A stretch of 31,253 nt of DNA from a virus, in IMG/VR virus record IMGVR_UViG_3300031977_000457, positions 1 to 31,253 of that record; one strand, given 5' to 3'. The notes under the pieces are model-generated. The model ran no database searches, was not told where the DNA came from, and saw nothing but the letters and a program-made list of their open reading frames with translations. A program made the position numbers and the translations under genes. Each line of letters starts with the position of its first letter. The first letter of the stretch is position 1. Shown here piece after piece: positions 1 through 7,964 of the stretch.

Positions 1-2
1 CA

Positions 3-116
3 GCAATACACCAAGCCGCTGTTGCAAGCCTTGCAGATGCGTTTACTGAAGCGGTGCTCGGCAATGTATCCGATAGTGAAGTCGAATCTGACGGCACAGT
101 AACTCCGATAAGATAA
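3..116 (+). CDS. C-terminal end of an unidentified gene (partial)
   Basis: Frame 3 is open from the window edge to a TAA at 114-116 and encodes 37 residues ending in GTVTPIR, Ala- and Glu-rich in its first half (AVASLADAFTEAV). A second open frame ends at 102, so the choice of frame rests on composition and on the end lying 20 bases before the next good Shine-Dalgarno and start. No family can be recognised from so short a tail. By position it is the end of the gene preceding the lysis and tail block, probably another virion gene. Confidence 0.4.
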   Translation, partial: AIHQAAVASLADAFTEAVLGNVSDSEVESDGTVTPIR

Positions 117-136
117 CAGGTAGTAGGTAGGAACAG

Positions 137-322
137 ATGACCCCAACAGAAAAAGCCATAGCGAAGATTGAGGCGCATGAGAGGGAGTGTACTCTCCGCT
201 ACGAAGGTATTGAACAGCGACTACAGGCAGGCGAAAAACGTTTTGATCGCCTAGAAGTAATGATCTGGGGGGTCTATGTTACGGTTATTGTGGCTGTAGC
301 CGTACCCCAAATTTTGCACTAG
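137..322 (+). CDS. Small tail-anchored coiled-coil protein, XhlA-like
   Basis: This 61-residue protein has a charged, helical N-terminal part (about residues 3-40, rich in Glu, Arg and Lys, coiled-coil like) followed by one membrane segment (about 43-58, WGVYVTVIVAVAVPQIL). The layout matches the haemolysin XhlA family of small phage membrane proteins, which sit with holins and endolysins in lysis cassettes; the family match is by architecture only. AGGA lies six bases before the ATG. It is followed within four bases by another protein with a C-terminal membrane segment, and the holin and lysozyme come about 1.3 kb later. A role in lysis or inner-membrane interaction is inference. Confidence 0.6.
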   Translation: MTPTEKAIAKIEAHERECTLRYEGIEQRLQAGEKRFDRLEVMIWGVYVTVIVAVAVPQILH

Positions 323-325
323 CGC

Positions 326-790
326 ATGATAATTGAGTCGGTAGCAGCCGCCAGTGCGATCTTAAGCTCTATCAATGGTCTGATTAAGCAGGTCAACGAG
401 ACTGGTTCTGGCGCTCAACAGCTTATGGGCACCATCTCCGACTTCGGTGAGGCGCTGACCAACTTTGAGATCGAGCGCAAGTCCAGCACCTTCAAGCCTC
501 TATCGCAGAACGATCTGTTCAAGATCACCCAGCTCCGCAAGCAGCAAGAGCGTTACTGGAAGGACATCCACGATTTGCTGGTGGCGCTCGACCCTGAGCT
601 GTTGGAGGACTTCGAGCGAGCCAAGGCAGAGCAGGAAGTAGCGCGACAGAAGCACATGGCGATGCTGGCGAAGAAGCGCAAAGAGCGAGAGAAGCTGAAG
701 CAGCAGATCACAGTGGGGTTGGGTGTCTTCATCGTCGGCGGAGGTATCTCTGTGGGCCTTATCTATTTAGTTATTAGGATGTTTGCATAA
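326..790 (+). CDS. Unknown coiled-coil protein with C-terminal membrane anchor
   Basis: The 154-residue product is not assigned to a family. Residues 1-20 are mildly hydrophobic and Ala/Ser-rich. Residues 90-128 form a long, strongly charged helix (ERAKAEQEVARQKH, then KKRKEREKLKQQ) likely to be a coiled coil. Residues 129-152 form a Gly/Val/Ile-rich membrane segment (VGLGVFIVGGGISVGLIYLV). The orientation, with a basic helix just before a C-terminal anchor, suggests a cytoplasmic stalk tethered to the inner membrane. The stop TAA overlaps the next ATG by one base (TAATG), so translation is probably coupled. No clear Shine-Dalgarno precedes its ATG. It could be a lysis accessory or a virion-associated membrane protein. 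Confidence 0.6.
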   Translation: MIIESVAAASAILSSINGLIKQVNETGSGAQQLMGTISDFGEALTNFEIERKSSTFKPLSQNDLFKITQLRKQQERYWKDIHDLLVALDPELLEDFERAKAEQEVARQKHMAMLAKKRKEREKLKQQITVGLGVFIVGGGISVGLIYLVIRMFA

Positions 791-1581
791 TGAGTACAGA
801 AATTTCGTCCATCAGCCGCGTAGGTACTACAGAACCGTTTGAGCTTCAGATTGCTAGAGGGCAAGTAGCTTGGCATTACCCGCAGTTTAAGTTCGGCTTT
901 AACCCAGATGTGGACGATAGCTTAGAAACCGTATGGGCCGAAGGCGGGCTGTATAGCTACATCGAAACCGCTACGGTGCTGAAAGTATCCAGTTCTTCCA
1001 CGAATGACACCGCCGCAGGCACAGGTGCGCGTACCGTCACCTTATTCGGTTTAGACGCTAACTACGAAGAAATCGGCGAAACGGTAACGCTGAACGGGCA
1101 AACCGCTGTCAACAGCACAAAAACGTACCTCCGCATCAACCGTATGGTAGTGAATACTGCCGGATCTGGTGGACAAAACGCGGGAGTCATCTATGCAGGT
1201 ACGGGCACCGTAACAACTGGCGTCCCCGCTAATAAGTACGCAACGATTGCTGTAGGTGATAATCAGACGCTTATGGCGCTGTGGACAGTTCCGGCAGACC
1301 ATACAGCCTACTTACTAAAGAAAGACGTTGATGTTGCTACAACGCAGAACAATAAATACGCAACCATTAACCTAGTTGCGCGACCTTTTGGCGGAGTATT
1401 TCAAATCAAAGATAAGAGCGTTATTGATAGCGGTGCGCTGAATCAGACTTACAGCATCCCTCTCAAGTTTGAAGAGAAGACGGACTTAGAAGTTCGCTGT
1501 ATAGGCGATTCCGCTGGTGCCGACATAGCCATATCGGCAAGCCTTGACATTATCTACATACGAAACGGCGACTCCCTGTGA
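790..1581 (+). CDS. Beta-rich virion structural protein, family unknown
   Basis: This 263-residue protein is rich in Thr, Gly, Val and Ala with short alternating beta-strand patterns throughout (for example ARTVTLFGLDANYEEIGETV and YATINLVARPFGGVF). It has no membrane segment or catalytic motif. Such composition is typical of phage decoration, tail or fibre proteins. It starts at an ATG overlapping the previous stop (TAATG) and lies between a membrane protein and the holin. I recognise the general look from marine phage virion genes but cannot give a specific function. A head-decoration or tail-appendage role is inference from composition and neighbourhood. Confidence 0.6.
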   Translation: MSTEISSISRVGTTEPFELQIARGQVAWHYPQFKFGFNPDVDDSLETVWAEGGLYSYIETATVLKVSSSSTNDTAAGTGARTVTLFGLDANYEEIGETVTLNGQTAVNSTKTYLRINRMVVNTAGSGGQNAGVIYAGTGTVTTGVPANKYATIAVGDNQTLMALWTVPADHTAYLLKKDVDVATTQNNKYATINLVARPFGGVFQIKDKSVIDSGALNQTYSIPLKFEEKTDLEVRCIGDSAGADIAISASLDIIYIRNGDSL

Positions 1582-1612
1582 ACACAAAACGGCTAAAAAC
1601 CTTGGGACTAAT

Positions 1613-2098
1613 ATGAAATTTGCAGCTATAAAAAACATTGTCGGGGGGCTAGCCCCTACACTGGGACAAGCTCTAGGCGGCCCTCTAGGGGGTACAGCGG
1701 CTTCTGTAATCGCATCAGTGCTTGGCTGTGACCCTGAGCCAAAGGCATTAGAAAAAGCGGTGCAGAACGCTACACCCGAACAACTGGCAGAAATCAAAAA
1801 AGCAGAACTAGACTTTGAAGTTCGTATGAAGGAACTAGATGTTGATGTGTTCGCCCTCCAGACTGCCGATACGCAGGATGCGCGTAAGAGGTTTAGTGGT
1901 GACTGGACTGCACGGCTAATCGCCGTAATGTGTGTACTGTTTTTCGGTAGCTATATATTTATGGTGACGATACAGGAACCCAACCAAAATTCAGACGCCG
2001 TAATCAATCTGGTCTTGGGCTACTTGGGGGGTATTGTCAGTAGTATCATCAGCTTCTACTTCGGCGCATCGCAATCTGATGGGGGTAAGAATGAGTGA
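1613..2098 (+). CDS. Holin, three-TM type (GTA_holin_3TM-like)
   Basis: The 161-residue product has an N-terminal Gly/Ala-rich hydrophobic helix (about residues 8-36, with GPLGGTAASVIASVLG), a charged amphipathic stretch (about 50-88), then two membrane segments (about 100-117, LIAVMCVLFFGSYIFMV, and 128-150, INLVLGYLGGIVSSIISFYFG) and a short tail. This order matches holins of the gene-transfer-agent three-TM family, which make inner-membrane pores that let the endolysin reach the peptidoglycan. The open frame extends upstream to 1544 inside the preceding gene, but the ATG at 1613 gives the expected N-terminus. It overlaps the lysozyme gene by 8 bases, a classic holin-endolysin pairing. Confidence 0.8.
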   Translation: MKFAAIKNIVGGLAPTLGQALGGPLGGTAASVIASVLGCDPEPKALEKAVQNATPEQLAEIKKAELDFEVRMKELDVDVFALQTADTQDARKRFSGDWTARLIAVMCVLFFGSYIFMVTIQEPNQNSDAVINLVLGYLGGIVSSIISFYFGASQSDGGKNE

Positions 2099-2510
2099 TC
2101 TAGTCGAGATGGTAAAACGCCATGAGGGCGTAAAATCTCACGTCTACAAGTGTACTCAAGGGTACGAGACTATCGGCGTAGGGCGAAATATCTCAGAATC
2201 TGGCCTTGGGCTGTCTGATGACGAGATAGACTACTTACTACATAACGACTTAGAGCGTTGTGATGCAGAGCTAACCAAAGCGTACGAGTGGTACAGTGAG
2301 CTGGATAAACCTAGACGAGACGCGATGGTCGATATATGTTTCAATCTGGGTATCACGCGGTTGCGCGGATTCGTCAAAGCTCTGGAAGCTATGTCCCGGC
2401 AGCAATTTGACATCGCCGCTGATGAGTTCATGGATAGCAAGTGGGCTACGCAGGTCGGCTATCGTGCCGAAGAGGTGACAGAGATGATCCGCACAGGTGT
2501 GTATAAGTAA
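2091..2510 (+). CDS. Endolysin, T4-type lysozyme (GH24), Asp-to-Cys active site
   Basis: The 139-residue product is a muramidase that would cut the MurNAc-GlcNAc bond of peptidoglycan at lysis. The N-terminus carries the T4 lysozyme active-site layout: Glu12 in RHEGV, then YKCTQGYETIGVG, with Thr27 in place. Spacing Glu-8-X-5-Thr is exact, but the residue equivalent to T4 Asp20 is Cys21. The remainder (DKPRRDAMVDICFNLGITRL) matches the helical lobe of the family. There is no signal peptide, so it depends on the holin immediately upstream. The frame is open further upstream (to 2034), but ATG 2091 lies in the ATGAGTGA overlap with the holin gene and gives the family's usual length. It ends in a TAATG overlap with the next gene. 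Confidence 0.9.
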   Translation: MSDLVEMVKRHEGVKSHVYKCTQGYETIGVGRNISESGLGLSDDEIDYLLHNDLERCDAELTKAYEWYSELDKPRRDAMVDICFNLGITRLRGFVKALEAMSRQQFDIAADEFMDSKWATQVGYRAEEVTEMIRTGVYK

Positions 2511-4360
2511 TGGCTTTACGTAAGCTAGTGTTCAATCCCGGCGTAAATCGTGAAAACACGCGCTACGCCAACGAGGATGGCTGGTTTGACTGCGATAAGG
2601 TCAGGTTTAGGAGTGGGCTACCGGAAAAGATCGGTGGTTGGGAGCGCATATCCGATAACACCTTTTTGGGTGTAGCTCGAACACTGTTTAACTGGGTTAC
2701 TTTGGGTAACCAGAATCTGCTAGGTGTAGGCACCAACCTAAAGTTCTACATTGAAAAAGGTGGTGTGTACTTTGACGTAACGCCCGAACGCACGCCATCT
2801 GGCGTATCTCTCACCGACCCTTTCACGACCGTTCTTGGCTCTACCACGGTCACTGTTACAGATGCTGCTGGGGGGTACATAAATGGTGACTTCGTTACGT
2901 TCAGCGGCGCATCTGCTGTAGGAGGACTTACACTAAACGGTGAGTTCGAGTTAACGTATTCTACCGGTAACAGCTATACCATCGAAGCGTCAGAAGCGGC
3001 TACATCATCCGCTACTGGTGGAGGCTCTGTAACAGCAAAGTACCAGATAAACGTCGGCCCTGAAACTGAAGTGCCTGTAGTGGGTTGGGGTGCAGCGGGC
3101 TGGAACGAAGGTGCGTACGGCGAAGGCGGTACATCTACAGACTCTCTTAGACTGTGGAGCCAATCCAACTTTGGTGAAGACCTTGTGTTCGGCCCCCGCA
3201 CTGGAGCACTTTATTATTGGGACGCTTCTGTAGGGCTAGACACACGCGCTGTAAACGCCACTACATTGTCGGGGGCGTCTAATGTGCCCACTGTACAAAA
3301 CTTTATCTTGGTATCTGATGTCAGCCGATTTGTGTTCTGTTTTGGCGCGAACACGCTGGGTACCTCAACACAAGACCCAATGCTTATTCGTTGGTCAGAT
3401 CAAGAAGACATTACAAATTGGACGCCAGCAGCCACTAATCAAGCGGGTGACCTACGACTTTCTAAAGGGTCAGAAATTGTTACCGCAATACAGTCACGTC
3501 AAGAAATTTTGGTATGGACGGACTCCGCCCTGTATTCGTTGCAGTATCTAGGCGGAACTGCTGTATGGGGGTCTCAGCTACTTGGGGATAACATCTCTAT
3601 AGCTTCTCAAAACGCTGCGGCTTTTGCGGACGATGTAACGTACTGGATGGGCGTAGATTCTTTCTACATGTACGATGGTAGGGTAAAAACACTACCCTGC
3701 TCCCTAAAACGGCACGTTTTCAACGACATAAACCACGAACAAATCAAACAGGTGTTCGCGGGTACCAACGAAGGATTCGATGAAGTCTGGTGGTTCTACT
3801 GTTCTGCCGGTTCGTCCACTGTAGATAAGTACGTAGTCTACAATCACGCACAGAACATCTGGTACTTTGGTAATCTGGCTCGTTCCGCATGGTTAGACAC
3901 TGGCATTAGAGAGTTCCCTGTAGCGGCTACATACAGCAAAAACTTGGTCACTCACGAAAACGGTATAGATGACAACGAGGTTGGCGATAGGGCCGGTATT
4001 ACTGCGTTCATAACCTCTGGAGAGTTCGACGTAGACGACGGAGACCGATTTGCTTTTGTAAGCCGGATACTGCCCGACATTACCTTTGATGGGTCTACAG
4101 CAGACAGCCCTAACGCAACATTAGAGTTGTTGCCGCTGCAATCTTCCGGTTCTGGGTACAACAGCCCTAGATCAGAAAGCGGCGAAAGTAGCGGTGCCGT
4201 AGTCCGTTCTGCTGTAGTCCCTATAGAAGCCTTTACCACTCAAATCAACACTCGGGTACGTGGTAGGCAGATGTCTATAAAGATACAATCTTCGGATGTA
4301 GGAGTATCTTGGCAACTCGGCGCACCTAGACTCGATATACGTCCTGACGGAAGGCGGTAA
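2510..4360 (+). CDS. Large virion protein, possible tail hub or DNA-stabilisation protein
   Basis: This 616-residue protein begins ALRKLVFNPGVNRENTRYA and contains WFDCDKVRFRSGLPEKIGGW near its start, a signature I associate with a conserved but functionally unnamed virion protein of marine podovirus-like phages. The N-terminal third has a Gly/Thr/Ser-rich insert (about residues 100-180) resembling an Ig-like or other beta domain. The middle has repeated aromatic and Asp-rich beta turns (WSDQEDITNWTP, YMYDGRVKTL, EVWWFYCSAG) suggestive of a beta-propeller, as in P22 gp10-type tail plugs. That comparison is structural guesswork. It is coupled to the lysozyme gene upstream and to the 58-residue gene downstream by TAATG overlaps. 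Virion membership is likely; the exact role is open. Confidence 0.65.
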   Translation: MALRKLVFNPGVNRENTRYANEDGWFDCDKVRFRSGLPEKIGGWERISDNTFLGVARTLFNWVTLGNQNLLGVGTNLKFYIEKGGVYFDVTPERTPSGVSLTDPFTTVLGSTTVTVTDAAGGYINGDFVTFSGASAVGGLTLNGEFELTYSTGNSYTIEASEAATSSATGGGSVTAKYQINVGPETEVPVVGWGAAGWNEGAYGEGGTSTDSLRLWSQSNFGEDLVFGPRTGALYYWDASVGLDTRAVNATTLSGASNVPTVQNFILVSDVSRFVFCFGANTLGTSTQDPMLIRWSDQEDITNWTPAATNQAGDLRLSKGSEIVTAIQSRQEILVWTDSALYSLQYLGGTAVWGSQLLGDNISIASQNAAAFADDVTYWMGVDSFYMYDGRVKTLPCSLKRHVFNDINHEQIKQVFAGTNEGFDEVWWFYCSAGSSTVDKYVVYNHAQNIWYFGNLARSAWLDTGIREFPVAATYSKNLVTHENGIDDNEVGDRAGITAFITSGEFDVDDGDRFAFVSRILPDITFDGSTADSPNATLELLPLQSSGSGYNSPRSESGESSGAVVRSAVVPIEAFTTQINTRVRGRQMSIKIQSSDVGVSWQLGAPRLDIRPDGRR

Positions 4361-4536
4361 TGACTACATACGTTGCTGTAGCTCCTCGGCTACCTAACCC
4401 ACCAAAAGAATATACTCAAGCTGCTTTTGAGCAGTTTAACAACGCTCTACGACTGTATTTTAACCAACTAGATGAGAACGTGCGTGTAGCGGGCACCTCT
4501 CCAGAATCTCAAGCGCAGGTGTGGTTCCTTGGCTAA
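4360..4536 (+). CDS. 58-residue small virion-cluster protein
   Basis: An ATG overlaps the stop of the large virion gene (TAATG at 4358-4362) and reads 58 codons to TAA at 4534-4536. The product has a Pro-rich start (APRLPNPPKEYT), then an aromatic amphipathic helix (AAFEQFNNALRLYFNQLDEN) and ends SQAQVWFLG. The RLYFNQLD helix is a pattern I associate with small genes beside tail proteins in marine phages. It fills what would otherwise be a 170-base gap between tightly packed genes, and its last 8 bases overlap the next start. A role as a small tail component or chaperone is inference. Confidence 0.75.
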   Translation: MTTYVAVAPRLPNPPKEYTQAAFEQFNNALRLYFNQLDENVRVAGTSPESQAQVWFLG

Positions 4537-4852
4537 TCAATATAAAAATGCAAAGGCAGATCTGACCGATACTAGCGACACTACGCTGTATACCTGCCCT
4601 GCGGCTAAGACAGCTATAGTTAAGTCTATTTTAGTATCTGCGGATACAGTGGTTGCTGGTGCGATAACGGTGACGGTCACTGACGCATCTTCCAACGTGT
4701 TTAGTTTATTTAGTGCAGAAGCCGTCACAGCTAACAGCACCCTAGAACTTCTTACAGCACCGCTGGTAATTGAAGAATCGGAGGTACTAAAGGTGCAGGC
4801 CGCAACAGGTAACACACTGCACGTCGTAGCCAGCTTGCTGGAGGTGTCCTGA
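4529..4852 (+). CDS. Small beta-sandwich-like virion protein
   Basis: The 107-residue product is rich in Thr, Val, Ala and Ser with alternating strands (AKTAIVKSILVSADTVVAG, TVTVTDASSNVFSLF, LKVQAATGNTLHVVASLLEV). It has no Trp and two Tyr, no catalytic motif and no membrane segment. The start is a TTG at 4529 inside the previous gene, preceded by AGGTG; no better start exists near the N-terminus NQYKNAKADL. The fold suggested is a compact beta-sandwich as in phage decoration or tail-tip proteins. It lies in the tail block and is followed by a gene whose ATG overlaps its TGA. Confidence 0.65.
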   Translation: MANQYKNAKADLTDTSDTTLYTCPAAKTAIVKSILVSADTVVAGAITVTVTDASSNVFSLFSAEAVTANSTLELLTAPLVIEESEVLKVQAATGNTLHVVASLLEVS

Positions 4853-7005
4853 TGAATTTCTTTGGTGGGGCTTTTGGATCAGGTTTGGGCGCACTTGGTG
4901 CCTTTGCACCTACTACACCGCCCACTAAGGCTGTAGCGCCGCAACCCGTTATGCCCGTAACGCCGCCAAACAGGATAGGACTACCTACCGGTGCCGGAGA
5001 GTTTATACCCGAACTAACGGCTCCTATAGCGCCCCCTTCTGCCGCCATACCCCCTATCAGCCCTTTGTTTGACGCAGCTAAGTTACGAGACAACCCGTAC
5101 CTAAAACAAAAGCGCGAATACCAAGCTGCGGAGAAAGATAAGCTCGACACCCTAAAAGCGAAAGTAGCTGAACGTAATAGGCTACAAGCAGAAGCAGATG
5201 CAGCTAAAGCAGCGCAAATACCCGGCGCAAACATCTCTGCCTACTACGACGCCCTACGTGCCGGTGAAGACCCCAGTAAGTTTGTTGATGTGTTGCAAAG
5301 CTCTCTACAAGACCAAGGGTATATTACGACTGGCTTTGAGATGGCTGAACAGGGCGCTTACGGCCCTATGGTTGATGATAGATTTATCGTACCCGGTGGG
5401 TTAACTACCGAAGGCTTAGGCGAGTTCAAGTTCGACAAGTCTCTTGAAGACTTTAAGGGGTATGACTTTGACTACGGTGACATATCAAACGAGAACCTAA
5501 AGAAGTTCCAAGAAGAACTGTTGCCTGTTATGGCACCTGCCGTAGCGCAAGCGCAGCTAGAAGGTCAAAGCTATCAGAATGCACTTATCCAAGCCTATGA
5601 CCGTTCTCCTGAAGTACAAGAGATTTATGCCAAATATGACATATCTCCGCAGCGGGTGAGTCGTAAGTATGGCTCTGAATACGTTTATGACCCCTTTACA
5701 TTCAGTGAAATACAGACCGTAGATCGTAGTCCGGGCCTCAGTGATTACGTAAAGGCGGGTGCCCTAGCAATAGGTACCACCGCACTAGGCGGCGCTCTTA
5801 TAGCTCCCGGCGCTTCTCCAATGACTGCCGCAACGACTAGGGGGCTAGTTTCTGCTGGTACCACAGCCGCTACGGGCGGCGATGCTAATGACATCCTAAG
5901 AGCTGGCGTGTTAGGTGGTGTTTCGGGTTACGCTGAAGGACTTGGCAATGCAGCAGAAGCTGCCGAAACTGCCGCAAGGGGCGCAGAAGCAGGTAGCGAA
6001 CTAGCAAATGCCGCAGAGCTAGCCAGAAAAACCTCAGATACATTCAACACCGTAGTCAAGACAGGCAAGTTTGTTGATGCGGTTATTGACGGAAACCTCG
6101 CAACTGTTGCTGTCGCTACGTTCGGTGATGACTTCACTAAGGCCGCACTAGATAGGGTTGGGCTAGACGAAAAGTTCCTGTCCGACCTCAACATCAACCA
6201 AAGTGATCTAACAAAGGGTCTTGTTAAGACCCAAATGGAATTAGCCAGAGGCGTCGATTTTGAAGATGCGCTACTGAGGGGTGTGGGCGAATATATCATG
6301 GAAGGCGGTGCGCTGGGGCCGAACAACATCAAAACACCTAAGTTTATCAAAGCCATAGGAGATGCCATTCGGGAAGCTGGCAGCATGATTGATGACACAT
6401 TTTTGCAGCCCGTAAAAGAAGTTATAGAGCCAGTAGTGGATGTTGCGAGAGATGTCGGTAGGTCGGTAGATAGAGAAGTGCTACAACCTGTAAAAGAAGT
6501 TATAGAGCCAGTAGTGGATGTTGCGAGAGATGTCGGTAGGTCGGTAGATAGAGAAGTGCTACAACCTGTAAAAGAAGCTGTACAGGAAGTCACTGAACCC
6601 GTAACCAAACCGCTTGTTGAAGGTGCAAAGGCGGCGGGTGAGGTAGTAGAAGATGTAGCGGGTGTGGCAGAAGATGTTATAGAGGCATTACCTAATCCAG
6701 ATCTGCCCAGCGTGAATCTGCCTAGAGTGGGCACTCCCCCATTCTTCCCAGTAGCAGGCGCACCGTCCGCAGCTACACCACCGATTTTACCTACTCCGTA
6801 TGTACCAGTGCCGCAGTTCCGCCAAGTAGTTGAAAGAACGCCTGAAGGCGCAGAAATCACACCATACGACTTTGGTGAGGACGAGTTACTAGCATTCCTA
6901 GCAGCCAACCTACGAAAAGAACCAGATGACATGGCAGATGGTGGTGCAGTGAGAACTTCTTATGGTAATCTTGATGAGCTGCTACGTATAGTTGGAGGCA
7001 GATAG
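4852..7005 (+). CDS. Large virion-cluster protein with tandem helical repeat and GG motif
   Basis: The 717-residue product has a Pro/Ala-rich N-terminus (about 20-75), a charged coiled-coil stretch (about 80-120), a Gly/Ala-rich hydrophobic region (about 298-340, LAIGTTALGGALIAPGASPM) able to enter membranes, a helical repeat region (residues about 521-590) made of two identical 26-residue units plus flanking degenerate ones, a Pro-rich linker, and a C-terminal MADGGAV motif (residue 694 on). Hydrophobic plus coiled-coil architecture fits a tail or internal virion protein released during DNA ejection, but no named family is recognised. A strong GGAGGTG precedes the ATG, which overlaps the previous stop. 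Confidence 0.65.
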   Translation: MNFFGGAFGSGLGALGAFAPTTPPTKAVAPQPVMPVTPPNRIGLPTGAGEFIPELTAPIAPPSAAIPPISPLFDAAKLRDNPYLKQKREYQAAEKDKLDTLKAKVAERNRLQAEADAAKAAQIPGANISAYYDALRAGEDPSKFVDVLQSSLQDQGYITTGFEMAEQGAYGPMVDDRFIVPGGLTTEGLGEFKFDKSLEDFKGYDFDYGDISNENLKKFQEELLPVMAPAVAQAQLEGQSYQNALIQAYDRSPEVQEIYAKYDISPQRVSRKYGSEYVYDPFTFSEIQTVDRSPGLSDYVKAGALAIGTTALGGALIAPGASPMTAATTRGLVSAGTTAATGGDANDILRAGVLGGVSGYAEGLGNAAEAAETAARGAEAGSELANAAELARKTSDTFNTVVKTGKFVDAVIDGNLATVAVATFGDDFTKAALDRVGLDEKFLSDLNINQSDLTKGLVKTQMELARGVDFEDALLRGVGEYIMEGGALGPNNIKTPKFIKAIGDAIREAGSMIDDTFLQPVKEVIEPVVDVARDVGRSVDREVLQPVKEVIEPVVDVARDVGRSVDREVLQPVKEAVQEVTEPVTKPLVEGAKAAGEVVEDVAGVAEDVIEALPNPDLPSVNLPRVGTPPFFPVAGAPSAATPPILPTPYVPVPQFRQVVERTPEGAEITPYDFGEDELLAFLAANLRKEPDDMADGGAVRTSYGNLDELLRIVGGR
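6412..6567 (+). repeat. 78-bp perfect tandem duplication inside a virion gene
   Basis: Units 6412-6489 and 6490-6567 are identical over 78 bases, and identity runs about 10 bases into a third, diverged unit. Bases just before 6412 are similar but not identical (TTGCAGCCC against CTACAACCT). The unit encodes 26 residues starting VKEVIEPVVDVARDVGR, keeping frame. Perfect identity including synonymous sites points to a recent duplication within an older degenerate repeat. Confidence 0.95.
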
Positions 7006-7961
7006 TGAGTTTTATAGACGATATTTTGGCGGTAGACAGCCCTGACTACAGCTTTGACCCCAGCGACTACCGCACAGACCCAACAACCTACGACGTTGGC
7101 GCGGACGATTTTGACGCAGACGCTTTTATGGATTCACTTGGTATTCAAGAGTCTCTGTATGGTAGCCCTAGCTTTAGCGATGACGGGCTCAACTTAGACT
7201 TTCTTGATGCACTACACGGTAGAAGCGGAGACATATCTGACTACTCTGATACTTCTGGCGGTGACATTCTTGGCGGCATTTTTGGTAGCGCAGACAGCAG
7301 TTCAGATAATTTTTTAAGGTCAATTATAGGTAAAACGCTATCTGGAGTAGTAAATAGGGGTGGTAACGTTGATTCTGGCGGGGGCGGGGGCAACCTGCTG
7401 GGCCTATTAGGTAGCTTAGGACTAGCCAGTTTCTTAAAAGACCGTGGGGTATTTGACCCCAAGAGACCTAATGTCGGTTACCAAGGTAAAATACCTGAGT
7501 ACACTGCCATACGAGAACAAGTTACAGGTAGAGACGATACAGACCGCCGCCCCGGTAGTGCTGGTAGGCGTTATTTCTCTGACACCATGTACGCCAAGAA
7601 GCCTGAAGGTCAGCAGCCTATGTCTGTTGAAGAAGCTCGTGCTAAAGCTAAAGCACAAGCAAGTGGGTTTGCCTATGGTGGTCGCGTGCTAGAAGATGGC
7701 GGCTATCTACAAGGGGACACTGACGGGCAGGCAGATCTTGTCCCCGGCGATATTGATGGCGTGCAAGAAGCCCGTCTAAGCCACGGCGAGTACGTGTTAC
7801 CTGCTGATTTAGTTGCTATCCTTGGCAATGGTAACTCGAATGCCGGTGCAGAAGTTTTGGACGAGTTCATGTCAAAAGTCCGTGAGAAAGCCACAGGTAG
7901 TTCAGAACAACAAAAGAACATCGACGCAGACGAAGTGCTGCAAATCTTGATGAAGGTGTAG
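7005..7961 (+). CDS. Virion-cluster protein with C-terminal GEYVLPADLV domain
   Basis: The 318-residue product has a very acidic, aromatic N-terminal third (Asp, Tyr, Ser and Phe, residues 1-95), a Gly-rich middle (GGNVDSGGGGGNLLGLLGSL) and a C-terminal module that begins at FAYGGRV (residue 222) and runs through GDTDGQADLVPGDIDG, ARLSHGEYVLPADLVAILG and a final helix. The GEYVLPAD block is a recurrent C-terminal module in marine phage virion proteins as I recall them; its function is not known to me. The start is GTG overlapping the previous TAG (TAGTG), with GGAGG six to seven bases upstream. It probably assembles with the adjacent tail or internal proteins. Confidence 0.65.
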   Translation: MSFIDDILAVDSPDYSFDPSDYRTDPTTYDVGADDFDADAFMDSLGIQESLYGSPSFSDDGLNLDFLDALHGRSGDISDYSDTSGGDILGGIFGSADSSSDNFLRSIIGKTLSGVVNRGGNVDSGGGGGNLLGLLGSLGLASFLKDRGVFDPKRPNVGYQGKIPEYTAIREQVTGRDDTDRRPGSAGRRYFSDTMYAKKPEGQQPMSVEEARAKAKAQASGFAYGGRVLEDGGYLQGDTDGQADLVPGDIDGVQEARLSHGEYVLPADLVAILGNGNSNAGAEVLDEFMSKVREKATGSSEQQKNIDADEVLQILMKV

Positions 7962-7964
7962 ATT

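Noticed and set aside
1544-1612. Upstream extension of the holin frame.
   Set aside because: It lies over the end of the preceding structural gene, and the ATG at 1613 starts a normal holin N-terminus.
5928-6932. A 334-codon minus-strand ORF opposite the 717-residue virion gene.
   Set aside because: It is antisense to a gene with good start, spacing and repeat structure; its Ser/Thr/Pro-rich product is what codon complementarity gives, and it has no ribosome site.
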